DNA of 64,000 bases from Salegentibacter sp. R32. Lineage in GTDB: Bacteria > Bacteroidota > Bacteroidia > Flavobacteriales > Flavobacteriaceae. The notes under the pieces are model-generated. The model was not told the DNA's origin and made no database searches. It saw only the letters and a list, made by a program, of their open reading frames with translations. Shown here piece by piece: positions 9,204-18,141 of this stretch (position 1 is the stretch's first letter; each line of letters begins with the position of its first letter). The stretch covers positions 62,001-126,000 of the forward strand of contig NZ_RXOM01000003.1 of the NCBI RefSeq assembly GCF_008692195.1. Reading direction: 5' to 3'. Made by a program: the position numbers and the translations under genes.

Positions 9204-9776
9204 TTATAATGATTTATCTTCTTCTAATTCTTTAATCACTTTACAAGGATTTCCTGCAGCCATCACGTTTGCAGGAATATCTTTGGTTACAACGCTTCCC
9301 GCGCCAATAATACTTTTGTCACCAATACTCACGCCTGGGCAAATAGTGACATCACCCCCAATCCAAACATTTTTGCCGATGGTAATTGGTTTTCCTTTCT
9401 CAACAAGTGTAGCACGTTTTTCGGCGTTGGTAGGATGTATCGCTGTATAAATTTGCACATTAGGGCCGAACATGGTTTTTTCTCCAATTTCAATAGTGGC
9501 TAAATCTAATAGCGTACAATTAAAGTTGAAAAACACGCCTTTTTCTGCTTTAATATTGTAGCCGTAATCACAGTAAAATGGAGGCTGAATAAAAATTGCT
9601 TTATTGGAATTAGGCAATAATTTTCGGGTAATTTCTTTCTGTTGCTGAAGATTTTCCGGCGGGTTATGATTGAGTTGATGCAATAGCTTTCTGGCTGCTA
9701 AACGTTCTTCACTTAATTCTTTATCAAACGGATTAAAATATTCTCCTGAAAGCATTTTTTCTTTTTCTGTCTTCAT
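9204..9776 (-). CDS. Sugar O-acetyltransferase (maltose/galactoside acetyltransferase family)
   Basis: Cytoplasmic acetyl-CoA-dependent sugar O-acetyltransferase of 190 residues. The N-terminal Mac domain (KEKMLSGEYFNPFDKEL) is followed by a left-handed parallel beta-helix of hexapeptide repeats (ITIGKNVWIGGDVTICPGVS). The catalytic His is in YTAIHPT near residue 114, matching His115 of E. coli LacA. The gene ends 20 bases from the convergent efflux operon and appears to be transcribed alone. The natural acceptor sugar is not deducible. Confidence 0.92.
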   Translation of the reverse strand: MKTEKEKMLSGEYFNPFDKELSEERLAARKLLHQLNHNPPENLQQQKEITRKLLPNSNKAIFIQPPFYCDYGYNIKAEKGVFFNFNCTLLDLATIEIGEKTMFGPNVQIYTAIHPTNAEKRATLVEKGKPITIGKNVWIGGDVTICPGVSIGDKSIIGAGSVVTKDIPANVMAAGNPCKVIKELEEDKSL

Positions 9777-9900
9777 TTTTTAGTTGAGGTTTTGCGTTAG
9801 GGGTTGAGGCTTTGTAGGAGCTCTTTTGAGATTCCTGCCTACACAGGAATTTGAAAAAGCGACTGCCGAAAACCCGACCCGATAGGGGAACGCCCAAATG
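9777..9900. repeat. Intergenic region with short palindromic repeat
   Basis: Contains ATTCCTG-N6-CAGGAAT (9831-9850) followed by a C-rich stretch around 9871-9890 (AACCCGACCCGATAGGGG). Both resemble the dispersed intergenic palindromes found elsewhere in this window (25.7-26.1 kb). It separates two minus-strand genes and could also act in transcription termination. Confidence 0.45.
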
Positions 9901-10608
9901 TTAGAGCTGCTGTAAAGTATAATTACATAAAAGAGCAATCACAATGGCGAGTCCAAAACTGAGTAAGGTTCCAATAAGAATGTACTCGGTGAGCTTGCGG
10001 TCTTTCGATTCAGTAAGGTCACTAAATCTGAAAATAGACTTGGCGGCAATTAAAAAACCAACGCCTTCCCAATGTTGCGTGACGATAAATACAAACACAA
10101 GCAAGCGCTCTAAGATTCCGATGTATTTGCCTGCATTTTCGAGCGATTCGTCTTTTTCAATTTCAGTATTGGGTTTGTAGATGGAAATCAAAGTTTTTAT
10201 CATAATCGATGCCGGATTGGTCAAGAAAAAAGCACCGGTAAGGTAACAAAGGAGTTCTTTGGAAATGATAAAATGGATACTTTCTCGCTTGACTAAAAAG
10301 TAAAGTGCAAAAATCACCAAAAAATGAAAAAGCTGGTCGAGAAAAAACAGCAAGCGTCGATTTTTTTCATTTTGAAAACTGAGTTTCCAGGTATCGATTC
10401 CTAAATGCGTGACTGCAATAATTAGGGGAATGTACCACAAGCTCAAATTCCATAAAAAAAGAAAATTCAGTAATAAATGAATCCCAACGTGAAAGTACAG
10501 CTTATTGGAAGCTAATTTTTTTCTCTCTTTTTCTTTTACCCAAGTGTAAGGCTGAAACAAAAAATCGCCCACCAAGTGCGCTAAAATGAGTTTGAGCAGT
10601 AGCATCAT
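9901..10608 (-). CDS. DUF3307 integral membrane protein
   Basis: A 235-residue membrane protein with about six to seven hydrophobic segments. The N-terminal LLLKLILAHLVGDFLFQP is typical of DUF3307, where an acidic residue sits in the first TM segment; HLGIDTWKL in the middle is also typical. Function is unknown. Its ATG overlaps the stop codon of satD by four bases (ATGA), so the two are translationally coupled. Such strict coupling suggests the cytoplasmic SatD protein and this membrane protein work together. Confidence 0.85.
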   Translation of the reverse strand: MMLLLKLILAHLVGDFLFQPYTWVKEKERKKLASNKLYFHVGIHLLLNFLFLWNLSLWYIPLIIAVTHLGIDTWKLSFQNEKNRRLLFFLDQLFHFLVIFALYFLVKRESIHFIISKELLCYLTGAFFLTNPASIMIKTLISIYKPNTEIEKDESLENAGKYIGILERLLVFVFIVTQHWEGVGFLIAAKSIFRFSDLTESKDRKLTEYILIGTLLSFGLAIVIALLCNYTLQQL

Positions 10609-11219
10609 AAAATCGATTTTATTTTATGTTGAAAAATTTGATTAAAATCTGCTAACTGACTAAGGGAGGCTCTTTTCTGCCGTTCACTTACTGTGTTTTG
10701 TTTAATACCGATTAATTCTCCCAGTTGTTGCTGATTTATCTCTGGATTTTCCAAACTCAATTTAACTATTTCTGCGGAATTAGGCGTCCAATAATCCATG
10801 GCAATTAAAGTTAATTGAAAATATACGTTGAGTTCTTTGTCTAACTTTTCATTTCCCGTATTAATGAGCAAATTGGTTTTTTCGCGTTTCAATTTTTCAA
10901 ACATTTCTCCAGAACGTATAAAAGCGCTTCCGTTGGCTTCAGAAATCGTTTTGGCTTCATAGGTTTTTTCTCCAATCCCAATTGCCATTCTGGCATCGAG
11001 TTCTTTTATGGTTTTTAAGCAAGCTTTTATGTAAACGCATTGCCAAAAAGCCTGTAGCGGGTCTTTGATTTCTATCTGAAAACTATCTCCCCTAAAAATT
11101 TCCCAGTCGGTTTGTTCTTTGCCCAAAACCTGAAGTGTAGCACGAATTTGCTCTAGATAAGCTTTTGGTAATTTTACCGATTTAGAATTGATAATATCTC
11201 CTGTTATTATACTTGTCAT
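10605..11219 (-). CDS. SatD family protein with C-terminal helix-turn-helix
   Basis: A 204-residue protein starting MTSIITGDIINSKSV, the hallmark of the SatD family, whose biochemical role is not established. The first 130 residues look like a nucleotide-cyclase-like alpha/beta fold (FRGDSFQIEI; ARMAIGIG). Residues about 145-190 contain an HTH of sigma-70 region 4 type (NQQQLGELIGIKQNTVSERQKRA). A DNA-binding segment plus an array of palindromes just upstream suggests autoregulation; this is inference. First gene of a two-gene unit with the DUF3307 membrane protein. Confidence 0.85.
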   Translation of the reverse strand: MTSIITGDIINSKSVKLPKAYLEQIRATLQVLGKEQTDWEIFRGDSFQIEIKDPLQAFWQCVYIKACLKTIKELDARMAIGIGEKTYEAKTISEANGSAFIRSGEMFEKLKREKTNLLINTGNEKLDKELNVYFQLTLIAMDYWTPNSAEIVKLSLENPEINQQQLGELIGIKQNTVSERQKRASLSQLADFNQIFQHKIKSIL

Positions 11220-11227
11220 ATTTCAAA

Positions 11228-11331
11228 TATCGTTTAAAAAGACGATAAATGCAAATATCGTCTAAAAAGACGATAATATAAATTATCGCTTATAGGATTG
11301 ATAATTCGATTTATCGTTATATAAATGGATA
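11228..11331. promoter_or_regulatory. Four 20-bp near-palindromic iterons, 28-bp period, upstream of satD
   Basis: Copies start at 11228, 11256, 11284 and 11312. The first two read TATCGTTTAAAAAGACGATA and TATCGTCTAAAAAGACGATA; all four begin TATCG and end GATA. They are separated by AT-rich 8-bp spacers. Copies 3 and 4 are more diverged in the centre. The first begins nine bases before the satD start codon and the last ends 130 bases before cydA. The layout is that of an operator array; SatD itself carries an HTH and is the obvious candidate binder. Confidence 0.75.
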
Positions 11332-11460
11332 TTATTGTTGATGAATATTCTATACCTATAAAATTTAAAAAATGTTAAACCTAAAAACTATGTAACCAAA
11401 GTGACACTAGTTAATAGGATATAAAGTAAATTTGTTAGAGAACAAAACTTCGCTTTTTCT

Positions 11461-12762
11461 ATGGAAAATCTAGAGGCCGCAAGACTTCAAATGGCAATCA
11501 CACTCATTTTCCACATTGTATTTGCCTGTATTGGAATGGTGATGCCTTTTTTTATGGTGATTTCGCACTATAAATGGTTAAAAACCCGAAAAGAAATTTA
11601 CTTAAAACTTACCAAAGCTTGGCAACGAGGCGTGGCAATTTTCTTTGTGACAGGAGCTGTTTCTGGAACGGCGCTTTCTTTTGAATTAGGTTTACTTTGG
11701 CCTGAATTCATGAAACACGCCGGACCCATTATTGGAATGCCATTTTCGTTAGAAGGAGCCGCCTTTTTTGTAGAAGCGATTGCACTTGGTTTTTATTTAT
11801 ACGGTTGGAAAAAGTTACCCGAAAAATTCCACTGGTTTACCGGAATTATTATCGGTATTTCAGGAGTGATGTCGGGTATTCTGGTCGTTGCTGCTAATGG
11901 TTGGATGAATGCTCCTTCAGGGTTTACTTATGAAAACGGAGTATTCTCCAATATTAATCCCATTGAAGCTATGCTGAACGCTGCTTGGTTTACCCAAGCT
12001 TTGCATATGACGTTAGCCGCTTTTGTAGCCACCGGTTTTGCTGTAGCGGGAATTCACGCTTATCAAGTTTATAAAGGTAGAAATGTAGAATTACACAAAA
12101 AAGCATTTCGCATTGCCATAATTTTTGCAGCGATTGCGGCATTGTTACAACCCATTAGCGGAGATATTTCAGCAAAAGATGTAGCAGAACGACAACCCGC
12201 TAAACTTGCTGCTTTAGAAGCGCATTATGAAACAGAAAAAGGCGCTCCGCTGTATATCGGTGGAATTGTAGATGAAGAAAATCAAGAAGTAACACATAAA
12301 ATTGAAATTCCAAAAGCGCTTTCTTTCTTGGCTTTTGGCGATTTTGATGCAGAAGTAAAAGGATTGAACGATTTTCCTGAAGATGAACAACCTCCGGTAG
12401 CGATCGTTCATTATGCTTTTCAAATTATGGTGGGGATCGGTACGTTGTTAGCGATCGTCGGTTTATTTTATCTTTTAAGTTTAAAGTGGAAAAAGTGGCA
12501 AAACCATCGGAAATTTTGGTTGCTTTTTACCTTGATGGCGCCGTTGGGTTATATTGCTTTAGAAGCCGGTTGGATCGTTACTGAAGTTGGCCGACAGCCT
12601 TGGATTATTTATCAAGTAATGAAAACCAAAGATGCCGTCACGCCAATGCCAGGCATTTTTTACAGTTTAATCACCTATACAGGAATTTACATTGTACTTA
12701 CTTGCGTCGTAAGTTGGCTGTTAGCCCGCCAAATAAAAGTGTTGAACCAAAACGAAGCTTAA
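11461..12762 (+). CDS. cydA: Cytochrome bd ubiquinol/menaquinol oxidase subunit I
   Basis: Heme-binding subunit of the high-affinity quinol oxidase in the inner membrane. Haem-ligand and proton-path residues are visible: His18 in LIFHIVFACIG, Glu98 and Glu105 in the FSLEGAAFFVEA helix, and His182 in LHMTLAAF. The family signature GRQPW is present. At 433 residues it is much shorter than E. coli CydA (522), because the periplasmic Q-loop is of the short type. A TAAATTTG -7-like element at 11427-11434 may be its promoter, but no good TTG lies upstream. cydB starts two bases after the stop. Confidence 0.95.
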   Translation: MENLEAARLQMAITLIFHIVFACIGMVMPFFMVISHYKWLKTRKEIYLKLTKAWQRGVAIFFVTGAVSGTALSFELGLLWPEFMKHAGPIIGMPFSLEGAAFFVEAIALGFYLYGWKKLPEKFHWFTGIIIGISGVMSGILVVAANGWMNAPSGFTYENGVFSNINPIEAMLNAAWFTQALHMTLAAFVATGFAVAGIHAYQVYKGRNVELHKKAFRIAIIFAAIAALLQPISGDISAKDVAERQPAKLAALEAHYETEKGAPLYIGGIVDEENQEVTHKIEIPKALSFLAFGDFDAEVKGLNDFPEDEQPPVAIVHYAFQIMVGIGTLLAIVGLFYLLSLKWKKWQNHRKFWLLFTLMAPLGYIALEAGWIVTEVGRQPWIIYQVMKTKDAVTPMPGIFYSLITYTGIYIVLTCVVSWLLARQIKVLNQNEA

Positions 12763-12763
12763 T

Positions 12764-13783
12764 ATGTTAACCGTAGTTTTATTCTTTCTATTTTTCTCAT
12801 TGTTTCTCTATGTATTGTTGGCAGGAGCAGATTTTGGTGGCGGAATTATTGAACTTTTTTCTTCACCTAAAAATCAAGAGAAAACCAAGCAGACTATTTA
12901 CCGTGTAATGGGACCAATTTGGGAAGCCAATCACATTTGGATTATTATTCTCATTGTAATTTTATGGATTGGTTTTCCGCAGTACTTCAACATATTTGTG
13001 GTCTATTTACATATTCCCATTACGTTAATGTTATTAGGAATCACCATTCGTGGTTTGGCTTTTATTTTTAGACATTATGATGCCATAAAAGGAAAGTCTC
13101 AAGGTTCTTACAATACTCTATTTAAATTGGGAAGTATTTTGAGTCCGTTGTTTTTGGGAGTCATTTTTGGTGGATTGGTTGGTGGAAATATCAATCTATT
13201 TTCAGAAAACCCTAACCTTAGTTTTAAAGAAATTTATATCGATGGTTGGTTTAATATATTTTCTTTATTAATCGGTCTTTTTTATATCACTCTGTGTGCT
13301 TTTATTGCTTCCAACTTTTTGATTGGTGAAGCTTCAGATGAAAATGAATTAAATTTATACCGAAAAAAAGCTAGTTACTCAACTATAGTTTTAGTGCTCA
13401 TTGGTTTTATAATTCTACTTTATGGTTATTTTAATGAGATAGCATTCGTTATAGATTTTATTGAGAATAAATATTCTATCATTGCTGTAGCGATTTCAGG
13501 AATTGTTTTAATCCCATTGTGGAAAATGATTAAACTGAAGCGAAAAGCTTGGGCCAGAATTTTAGCCGGGGTACAAGTTTTATTAGTAGTTTCTGCGGCG
13601 ATGTTAGCGCATTTTCCAGATGTTATTATTACTTCAACTAAAGAAATAAGTATTTTAGATGGCGTAGCACCTGATAGTGTGATTCAAATTTTAGCAATTG
13701 CATTAATAATTGGAGGATCTATTATTTTACCTGGACTTTTTCACTTAATGAAATCTTTTCAACTCATAAAACTATTTAAATAA
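12764..13783 (+). CDS. cydB: Cytochrome bd quinol oxidase subunit II
   Basis: Second subunit of the bd oxidase, 339 residues, with eight to nine TM segments. The N terminus has the conserved LLAGADFGGGIIELF. Next comes GPIWEANHIWIIILIVILW, containing the Trp-Glu-Ala-Asn motif near the haem region. It directly follows cydA and is followed without a gap (TAAATG) by a DUF423 gene, giving a three-gene operon. No small CydX-like subunit could be recognised. Confidence 0.95.
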   Translation: MLTVVLFFLFFSLFLYVLLAGADFGGGIIELFSSPKNQEKTKQTIYRVMGPIWEANHIWIIILIVILWIGFPQYFNIFVVYLHIPITLMLLGITIRGLAFIFRHYDAIKGKSQGSYNTLFKLGSILSPLFLGVIFGGLVGGNINLFSENPNLSFKEIYIDGWFNIFSLLIGLFYITLCAFIASNFLIGEASDENELNLYRKKASYSTIVLVLIGFIILLYGYFNEIAFVIDFIENKYSIIAVAISGIVLIPLWKMIKLKRKAWARILAGVQVLLVVSAAMLAHFPDVIITSTKEISILDGVAPDSVIQILAIALIIGGSIILPGLFHLMKSFQLIKLFK

Positions 13784-14179
13784 ATGATAAAAGAAATTAC
13801 TTTAATTGCCGGAGCAGTTTTTGGAATATTGGCAATTATTTTAGGGGCTTTTGGAGCACACGCTTTAAAGAAAACTTTTACTGAAGAGCAATTAACAAGT
13901 TTCGAAACCGGAGTAAAATACCAAATGTATCACGCAATTCTCTTATTGGTAATTGGTTTAAATTTTCCGTTGGTAAACACGATCGAACATTTGATGGTAT
14001 TTTTTGTGATCGCAGGAGTAATTCTTTTTTCGTTTAGTATTTACGGTTTGTGTATTTCTTCCAGCAGAGGTAAGAAAATTAAAATTTTAGGCCCGATAAC
14101 TCCACTCGGTGGACTTTCACTCATTATCGGGTGGGGGTTAATGTTAGCAGTATTTCTAAATTATGGCTTTTATTTATAA
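13784..14179 (+). CDS. DUF423 family small membrane protein
   Basis: A 131-residue protein with four TM segments. The N terminus LIAGAVFGILAIILGAFGAHALK and the segment FETGVKYQMYHAILLLVIGL are diagnostic of DUF423 (YwdK/YgdD type). Function is unknown. Its ATG abuts the cydB stop codon, so it is presumably co-expressed with the oxidase. Confidence 0.9.
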   Translation: MIKEITLIAGAVFGILAIILGAFGAHALKKTFTEEQLTSFETGVKYQMYHAILLLVIGLNFPLVNTIEHLMVFFVIAGVILFSFSIYGLCISSSRGKKIKILGPITPLGGLSLIIGWGLMLAVFLNYGFYL

Positions 14180-14231
14180 TAGATTTGCTAAAATAATTTA
14201 TTTTTAAACTGAATTTTTAATTATATATAAA

Positions 14232-15077
14232 ATGAAAAAAACTATCTCACTATTTCTTTTTGTAATTGCAGCATTATCAATTCAAGCTCAAGTGCAAACT
14301 CCACAACCAAGCCCACACGGTAAAATATGGCAAACCGTAGGATTAACCGAAGTTACTGTCGAATATTCTAGACCTTCAATGCGCGGTCGTGAAATTTTTG
14401 GTGATCTCGTTCCGTTTGATAAAAAATGGAGAACCGGAGCTAACGAAAACACAACCATTTCTTTCTCTGATGATGTGACAATTGATGGAGAAACCCTTCC
14501 CAAAGGAACTTATGCTATCTACACAGTCCCTCATAAAAATAATTGGGAAGTAATGTTCTATAAAAAGACAGATAATTGGGGTTTACCTCAAAAGTGGGAC
14601 AATGCTGAAGTAGCTTTATCTACTAAAGTAGAAGTAAATAACATGCCTTTTAAAATGGAAACTTTTACTATTGTAATAGATGAATTGAAAGGCGATTCAG
14701 CAATGTTGAATTTTCTTTGGGCAGATGTAGTTACTTCTGTAAAGTTTGAAGTTCCCACAGAAGCTAAAGCGATGAAAAGCATCGAAGCTGTACTTAATGG
14801 GCCGACAGCAAGAGATTATTATTCTGCAGCAGATTATTATTATATGAGCGATAAAGATTTAGATCAAGCTTTAGAGTGGATGAATAAAGCCATGGACGAT
14901 CAAGATAGTCCTGCGTTTTGGATGTTACGTAAGAAATCTTTGATTGAAGCTAAATTAGGAAAGAAGAAAGATGCTATTAAAACAGCGCAAGCTTCTTTGA
15001 AAGCTGCAAAAGCTGCAGGAAATGACGACTATGTAAAGATGAATGAAGACTCACTAAAGGAGTGGGGGGCAATGTAA
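14232..15077 (+). CDS. DUF2911 exported protein with C-terminal TPR-like helices
   Basis: A 281-residue exported protein. The signal peptide ends near LSIQAQ (residue 19). The DUF2911 domain follows, with VEYSRPSMRGREIFG, KWRTGANENTTI and LPKGTYAIYTVP, a set very typical of Bacteroidota. Residues about 195-280 are Ala/Lys-rich helices that look like two TPR-type repeats (DLDQALEWMNKAMDDQDSPA). Function is unknown. TAGATTTG at 14180-14187 could be the -7 element of its own promoter. A hairpin terminator follows. Confidence 0.88.
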   Translation: MKKTISLFLFVIAALSIQAQVQTPQPSPHGKIWQTVGLTEVTVEYSRPSMRGREIFGDLVPFDKKWRTGANENTTISFSDDVTIDGETLPKGTYAIYTVPHKNNWEVMFYKKTDNWGLPQKWDNAEVALSTKVEVNNMPFKMETFTIVIDELKGDSAMLNFLWADVVTSVKFEVPTEAKAMKSIEAVLNGPTARDYYSAADYYYMSDKDLDQALEWMNKAMDDQDSPAFWMLRKKSLIEAKLGKKKDAIKTAQASLKAAKAAGNDDYVKMNEDSLKEWGAM

Positions 15078-15097
15078 AATTAGTTTTTAAGACAATT

Positions 15098-15130
15098 TAA
15101 AAAGGTGCTTTCTTCAGCACCTTTTTTTGT
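15098..15130 (+). terminator. Rho-independent terminator after the DUF2911 gene
   Basis: Stem AAAGGTGCT (15101-15109) and AGCACCTTT (15116-15124), loop TTCTTC, then a run of T. Confidence 0.88.
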
Positions 15131-15229
15131 TTAAAGTAAATAATGTTACCTCACAGATTTGCAAAAATCGAATAATTTTCAAGGATTATGAGGCGTGATT
15201 ATTTTTTCTCACAAAAACCCTGTTCCGTT

Positions 15230-16480
15230 TTATAAGTAGGTTAATTTTCTCCATACATATTCCAAAGGACCTTGTTGATGATATTTTAACCAAAGTAGGG
15301 TGCAGATAATTTGAATTATCCAAATGGAGAGGACAAAACCTATTAATTGAAACCTTGAAAAGCTATTGTGCAGTCCCAATCCGTAACCATAAAATAAAAA
15401 ACCTAAGAGAATGCTCTGGAAGATATAATTAGATAAAGCCGTTCTGCCTATTTTAGAAAGGACTTTCAATTTTATATTTTTCAAATAGCATTGATAAACC
15501 CCGTTAAAAATCAGTACATAAGCAGTTCCCATTAATTCTTTTGGGAAGGTAAATAATAGGGCTTTAAGGGTACTTAGGTTAGCTATATGGTCTTCGTACG
15601 TCCAATGGTAATAACGATAATAATTAATGACTAAAGCTATCGTGAATACAGACAAGGAAATAGGCCAATAATATTTCCACACGCTATAATTTGAAAAAAT
15701 ACCTGATCTGTACAATAACATTCCTATCATCATCACGATTAAGGTAGATAAGACTAAAGATTGGTAATAAAATTCTCCCTTGTGTACTTTTAGGTGTTCA
15801 TAGGAATGGACCAGCCCTTGCCAATAGGTAGGTTTAGGAATTTCTACCTCTTCTGAAAAATTAGGGGTTTTTTGAGAATACCTTTTCTCCCAACCTAAAA
15901 TCAGTTGTTGTTCACTTTCCGTTCTGTTAAACTTATCTTTTTCAAGTGCCGTTGTGTACTTAGCATAAGTTTCTTGCCTGCTGGAGATATTTTCATACGA
16001 TTTTATTAATAATAAAGAAGCTAATCCCATGATAATTACTACTAAAGTGCGGCTTTTCATAGAGCGAAAGGGCAATAACAATAAACCACAGATAGCATAA
16101 TGATAGAGAATATCACCATCCCATATAAAGTAGGCGTGAACAATCCCTATAACAAACAGCCACAGCAAGCGCCGGGTATAAATATCCATGGCCTTTACCG
16201 CGTTGCTTTTTTGTTGAATACGTTCTATAAAAATCACAAAACCTACCCCAAACAATAAAGCAAACATAGTATAAAATTTCCCTTGAGTTAAAAAATAGAC
16301 CCAAAAACGGGTGTCGTGGTCAATTGTCTCTAGAAAGCCATATTGCCAAGAACTCCAAGGGTTAGGATACACAAAAGATTCGATATTAATAAATAGAATA
16401 CCCAAAATAGCAATTCCCCGTAAAAAATCTAAAGAAGGGATCCGTTCTAAAATAGTCGTAGGTTGTACTTTGCTGCTCAT
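15230..16480 (-). CDS. DUF418 family membrane protein
   Basis: A 416-residue polytopic membrane protein of the YeiB/DUF418 family. The N terminus RIPSLDFLRGIAILGILFIN is the acyltransferase-3-like opening shared by this family. A C-terminal DUF418 domain follows, with IGRTALSNYIFQSILLGFLFY and a final GPLEYVWRKLTY. Function is unknown. The start is ATG at 16480; a TTG one codon upstream is ignored. It is the third of three minus-strand genes (serine hydrolase, amidohydrolase, DUF418), each separated by a non-coding gap. Confidence 0.9.
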   Translation of the reverse strand: MSSKVQPTTILERIPSLDFLRGIAILGILFINIESFVYPNPWSSWQYGFLETIDHDTRFWVYFLTQGKFYTMFALLFGVGFVIFIERIQQKSNAVKAMDIYTRRLLWLFVIGIVHAYFIWDGDILYHYAICGLLLLPFRSMKSRTLVVIIMGLASLLLIKSYENISSRQETYAKYTTALEKDKFNRTESEQQLILGWEKRYSQKTPNFSEEVEIPKPTYWQGLVHSYEHLKVHKGEFYYQSLVLSTLIVMMIGMLLYRSGIFSNYSVWKYYWPISLSVFTIALVINYYRYYHWTYEDHIANLSTLKALLFTFPKELMGTAYVLIFNGVYQCYLKNIKLKVLSKIGRTALSNYIFQSILLGFLFYGYGLGLHNSFSRFQLIGFVLSIWIIQIICTLLWLKYHQQGPLEYVWRKLTYL

Positions 16481-16535
16481 CAATGAATGTTAATAGATGT
16501 AATTTAATCGGTTAAATCTTAAAAAGTGGGGAAGT

Positions 16536-17972
16536 CTATTCTAGCCCAAATTTGTCTTTTACGGTACTTAAAATTTGTTGAGGGTCATAGCCGTAGCCAT
16601 CTTTAAAAACATACTCAATATTTCTTATACTATTTTCAAGGCTTCCTTCCAAAATCACAAAATCGGCTTTTTTACCTTTTTCAATAGTTCCTATATCGGG
16701 ATTATCGAGCACCTGTGCGCCGTTACTGGTCATAATTTTAAGGGCTTCTTGCTTAGTAAATCCTGCTTCCCTAAGTAATTCAAAATTCCTTTGGTCTCCA
16801 TATCCCGGCAGTACGTGCCTACCGGCATCTACACCTGCGGTTAAAGTTCCTCCCATCTTATAAAACTGATATTCAAACTCCATAATACGTTTTAATCTTT
16901 TCAGCCTTATAGAATCAGGGGAAGATTGATGCTCATAGTTTTTTCTTCTTTCTTGATATTGCGAAACTAAATAAGGCGACATCGCTTCTAAGCTACGTTC
17001 ATCTGCAAAAGCACGTTCAGGAATACTTGCTTCGTAAATGGCTAGGGTAGAAGTTAAAAATGCCTGTTGGTCTATCATTAATTGTTGAAGTTTTTTTACT
17101 TCCGCACTGTTAATTTCCAATTCATCAATATACTCCCGAGAGCCATTACATATTCCCGGAGTTTTGTTTTTTCTGAAATCGCTGGTGCTGTTCAACCCGT
17201 GTTCAATACCATCAATTCCCATCTTGGTTGCTTCTTCAAAAGTAACTGAACAAAGATGACCGGTAACTTTAGCATTTTGTTGATGAGCTTCATCGATGAT
17301 GATTTGTAAATCTTCAGGCGAAACATTTCGATAGGCCTTGAACCAACGTACACCTTTTGCTGCCCAATATTGTATAGTGTCCCGAATGTGTTGCTCATTT
17401 TTGGGAATAATCAAGTTGGGGTTCCCGTTTATTCCGGTAAAATAAGGACCGCTGGTAATAATGTTGGGACCAATTGCGTTTCCCTTTTCAATTTGTTCCG
17501 CTAGTAAAACTTCCTGCTCAGGAGAAGCAGCTCCACAAGTTTGAATAGTGGTTACCCCAGAAGCCAGGTATAGTTTAGCGGCTGTCTCTCCCACAAATGG
17601 AAACCGTGGAATATGAAGGTGATTGTGTACACCTACAATACCAGGAATAATGGTTTTTCCTTTTGCATTCAACACCCGGGCATGGGAGGGGATTTTTATT
17701 TCTGAAGTTGAACCCATTTCATAAAAATGGCCATTAATGATAATAAGGGTTTGATCGTGTTTGGCCGCATTTCCTTTTCCATCAAAAATGGTCACATGGG
17801 TTAAGGCAAGGGTGTCTGATTTGTATTTTATGTATTTATGAAGGTTACGGTTTAGAGGAGGTCTGTTAGGGGTGAAAGTTGTGTTAGCAAAAAGAAGTTT
17901 ATCTTTATGGGAGGAAGTTTGCTTACAGCTACACACCGCTAAAATTAGAAATAGGAGGGTTAGTTTTTTCAA
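16536..17972 (-). CDS. Amidohydrolase-family lipoprotein
   Basis: Probable periplasm-facing metal-dependent hydrolase of the imidazolonepropionase-like group, some members of which are Xaa-Pro dipeptidases. A lipoprotein signal (KKLTLLFLILAV, then CSC) is followed by a composite beta domain, then the metal-binding GVHNHLHIP. Downstream are a His in VTGHLCS, a His in GIDGIEHGL, and an Asp in TLTAGVDAGRHVLPG. GKKADFVILEGS near the C terminus is typical. I place the start at TTG 17972, which gives a clean signal peptide; the frame extends to 18071, but that codon is the -33 element of the likely promoter. GTG 17999 is an alternative. Substrate unknown. Confidence 0.85.
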   Translation of the reverse strand: MKKLTLLFLILAVCSCKQTSSHKDKLLFANTTFTPNRPPLNRNLHKYIKYKSDTLALTHVTIFDGKGNAAKHDQTLIIINGHFYEMGSTSEIKIPSHARVLNAKGKTIIPGIVGVHNHLHIPRFPFVGETAAKLYLASGVTTIQTCGAASPEQEVLLAEQIEKGNAIGPNIITSGPYFTGINGNPNLIIPKNEQHIRDTIQYWAAKGVRWFKAYRNVSPEDLQIIIDEAHQQNAKVTGHLCSVTFEEATKMGIDGIEHGLNSTSDFRKNKTPGICNGSREYIDELEINSAEVKKLQQLMIDQQAFLTSTLAIYEASIPERAFADERSLEAMSPYLVSQYQERRKNYEHQSSPDSIRLKRLKRIMEFEYQFYKMGGTLTAGVDAGRHVLPGYGDQRNFELLREAGFTKQEALKIMTSNGAQVLDNPDIGTIEKGKKADFVILEGSLENSIRNIEYVFKDGYGYDPQQILSTVKDKFGLE

Positions 17973-18043
17973 GTTGATGGGTTTACAGTTGGTAATCACA
18001 CTTTTCAATAACTTTAACGGATGATTAAATATTGTGTGAAGCA

Positions 18044-18071
18044 CAAAAATATAGTTTTCACCTTCACACAA
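18044..18071 (-). promoter_or_regulatory. Promoter of the amidohydrolase gene
   Basis: On the minus strand, TTG (18071-18069), a 17-bp spacer and TATTTTTG (18051-18044) match the Bacteroidota promoter. Transcription would start near 18037, upstream of the candidate GTG (17999) and TTG (17972) start codons, and this rules out translation from 18071. Confidence 0.6.
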
Positions 18072-18141
18072 TAATTGGTTGATTAGATAACATTCCTATC
18101 TGAAAAGCCTGTTATGTCAAGCATTTAAAACCCATCATTTT

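Noticed and set aside
9181-9450. 89-codon plus-strand ORF following the beta-barrel gene
   Set aside because: Entirely antisense to the sugar acetyltransferase apart from its first bases; the hexapeptide pattern of the true gene explains its composition.
13784-14179. DUF423 gene as CydX-type small oxidase subunit
   Set aside because: Four TM segments and clear DUF423 motifs; CydX is a single-TM peptide of about 40 residues.
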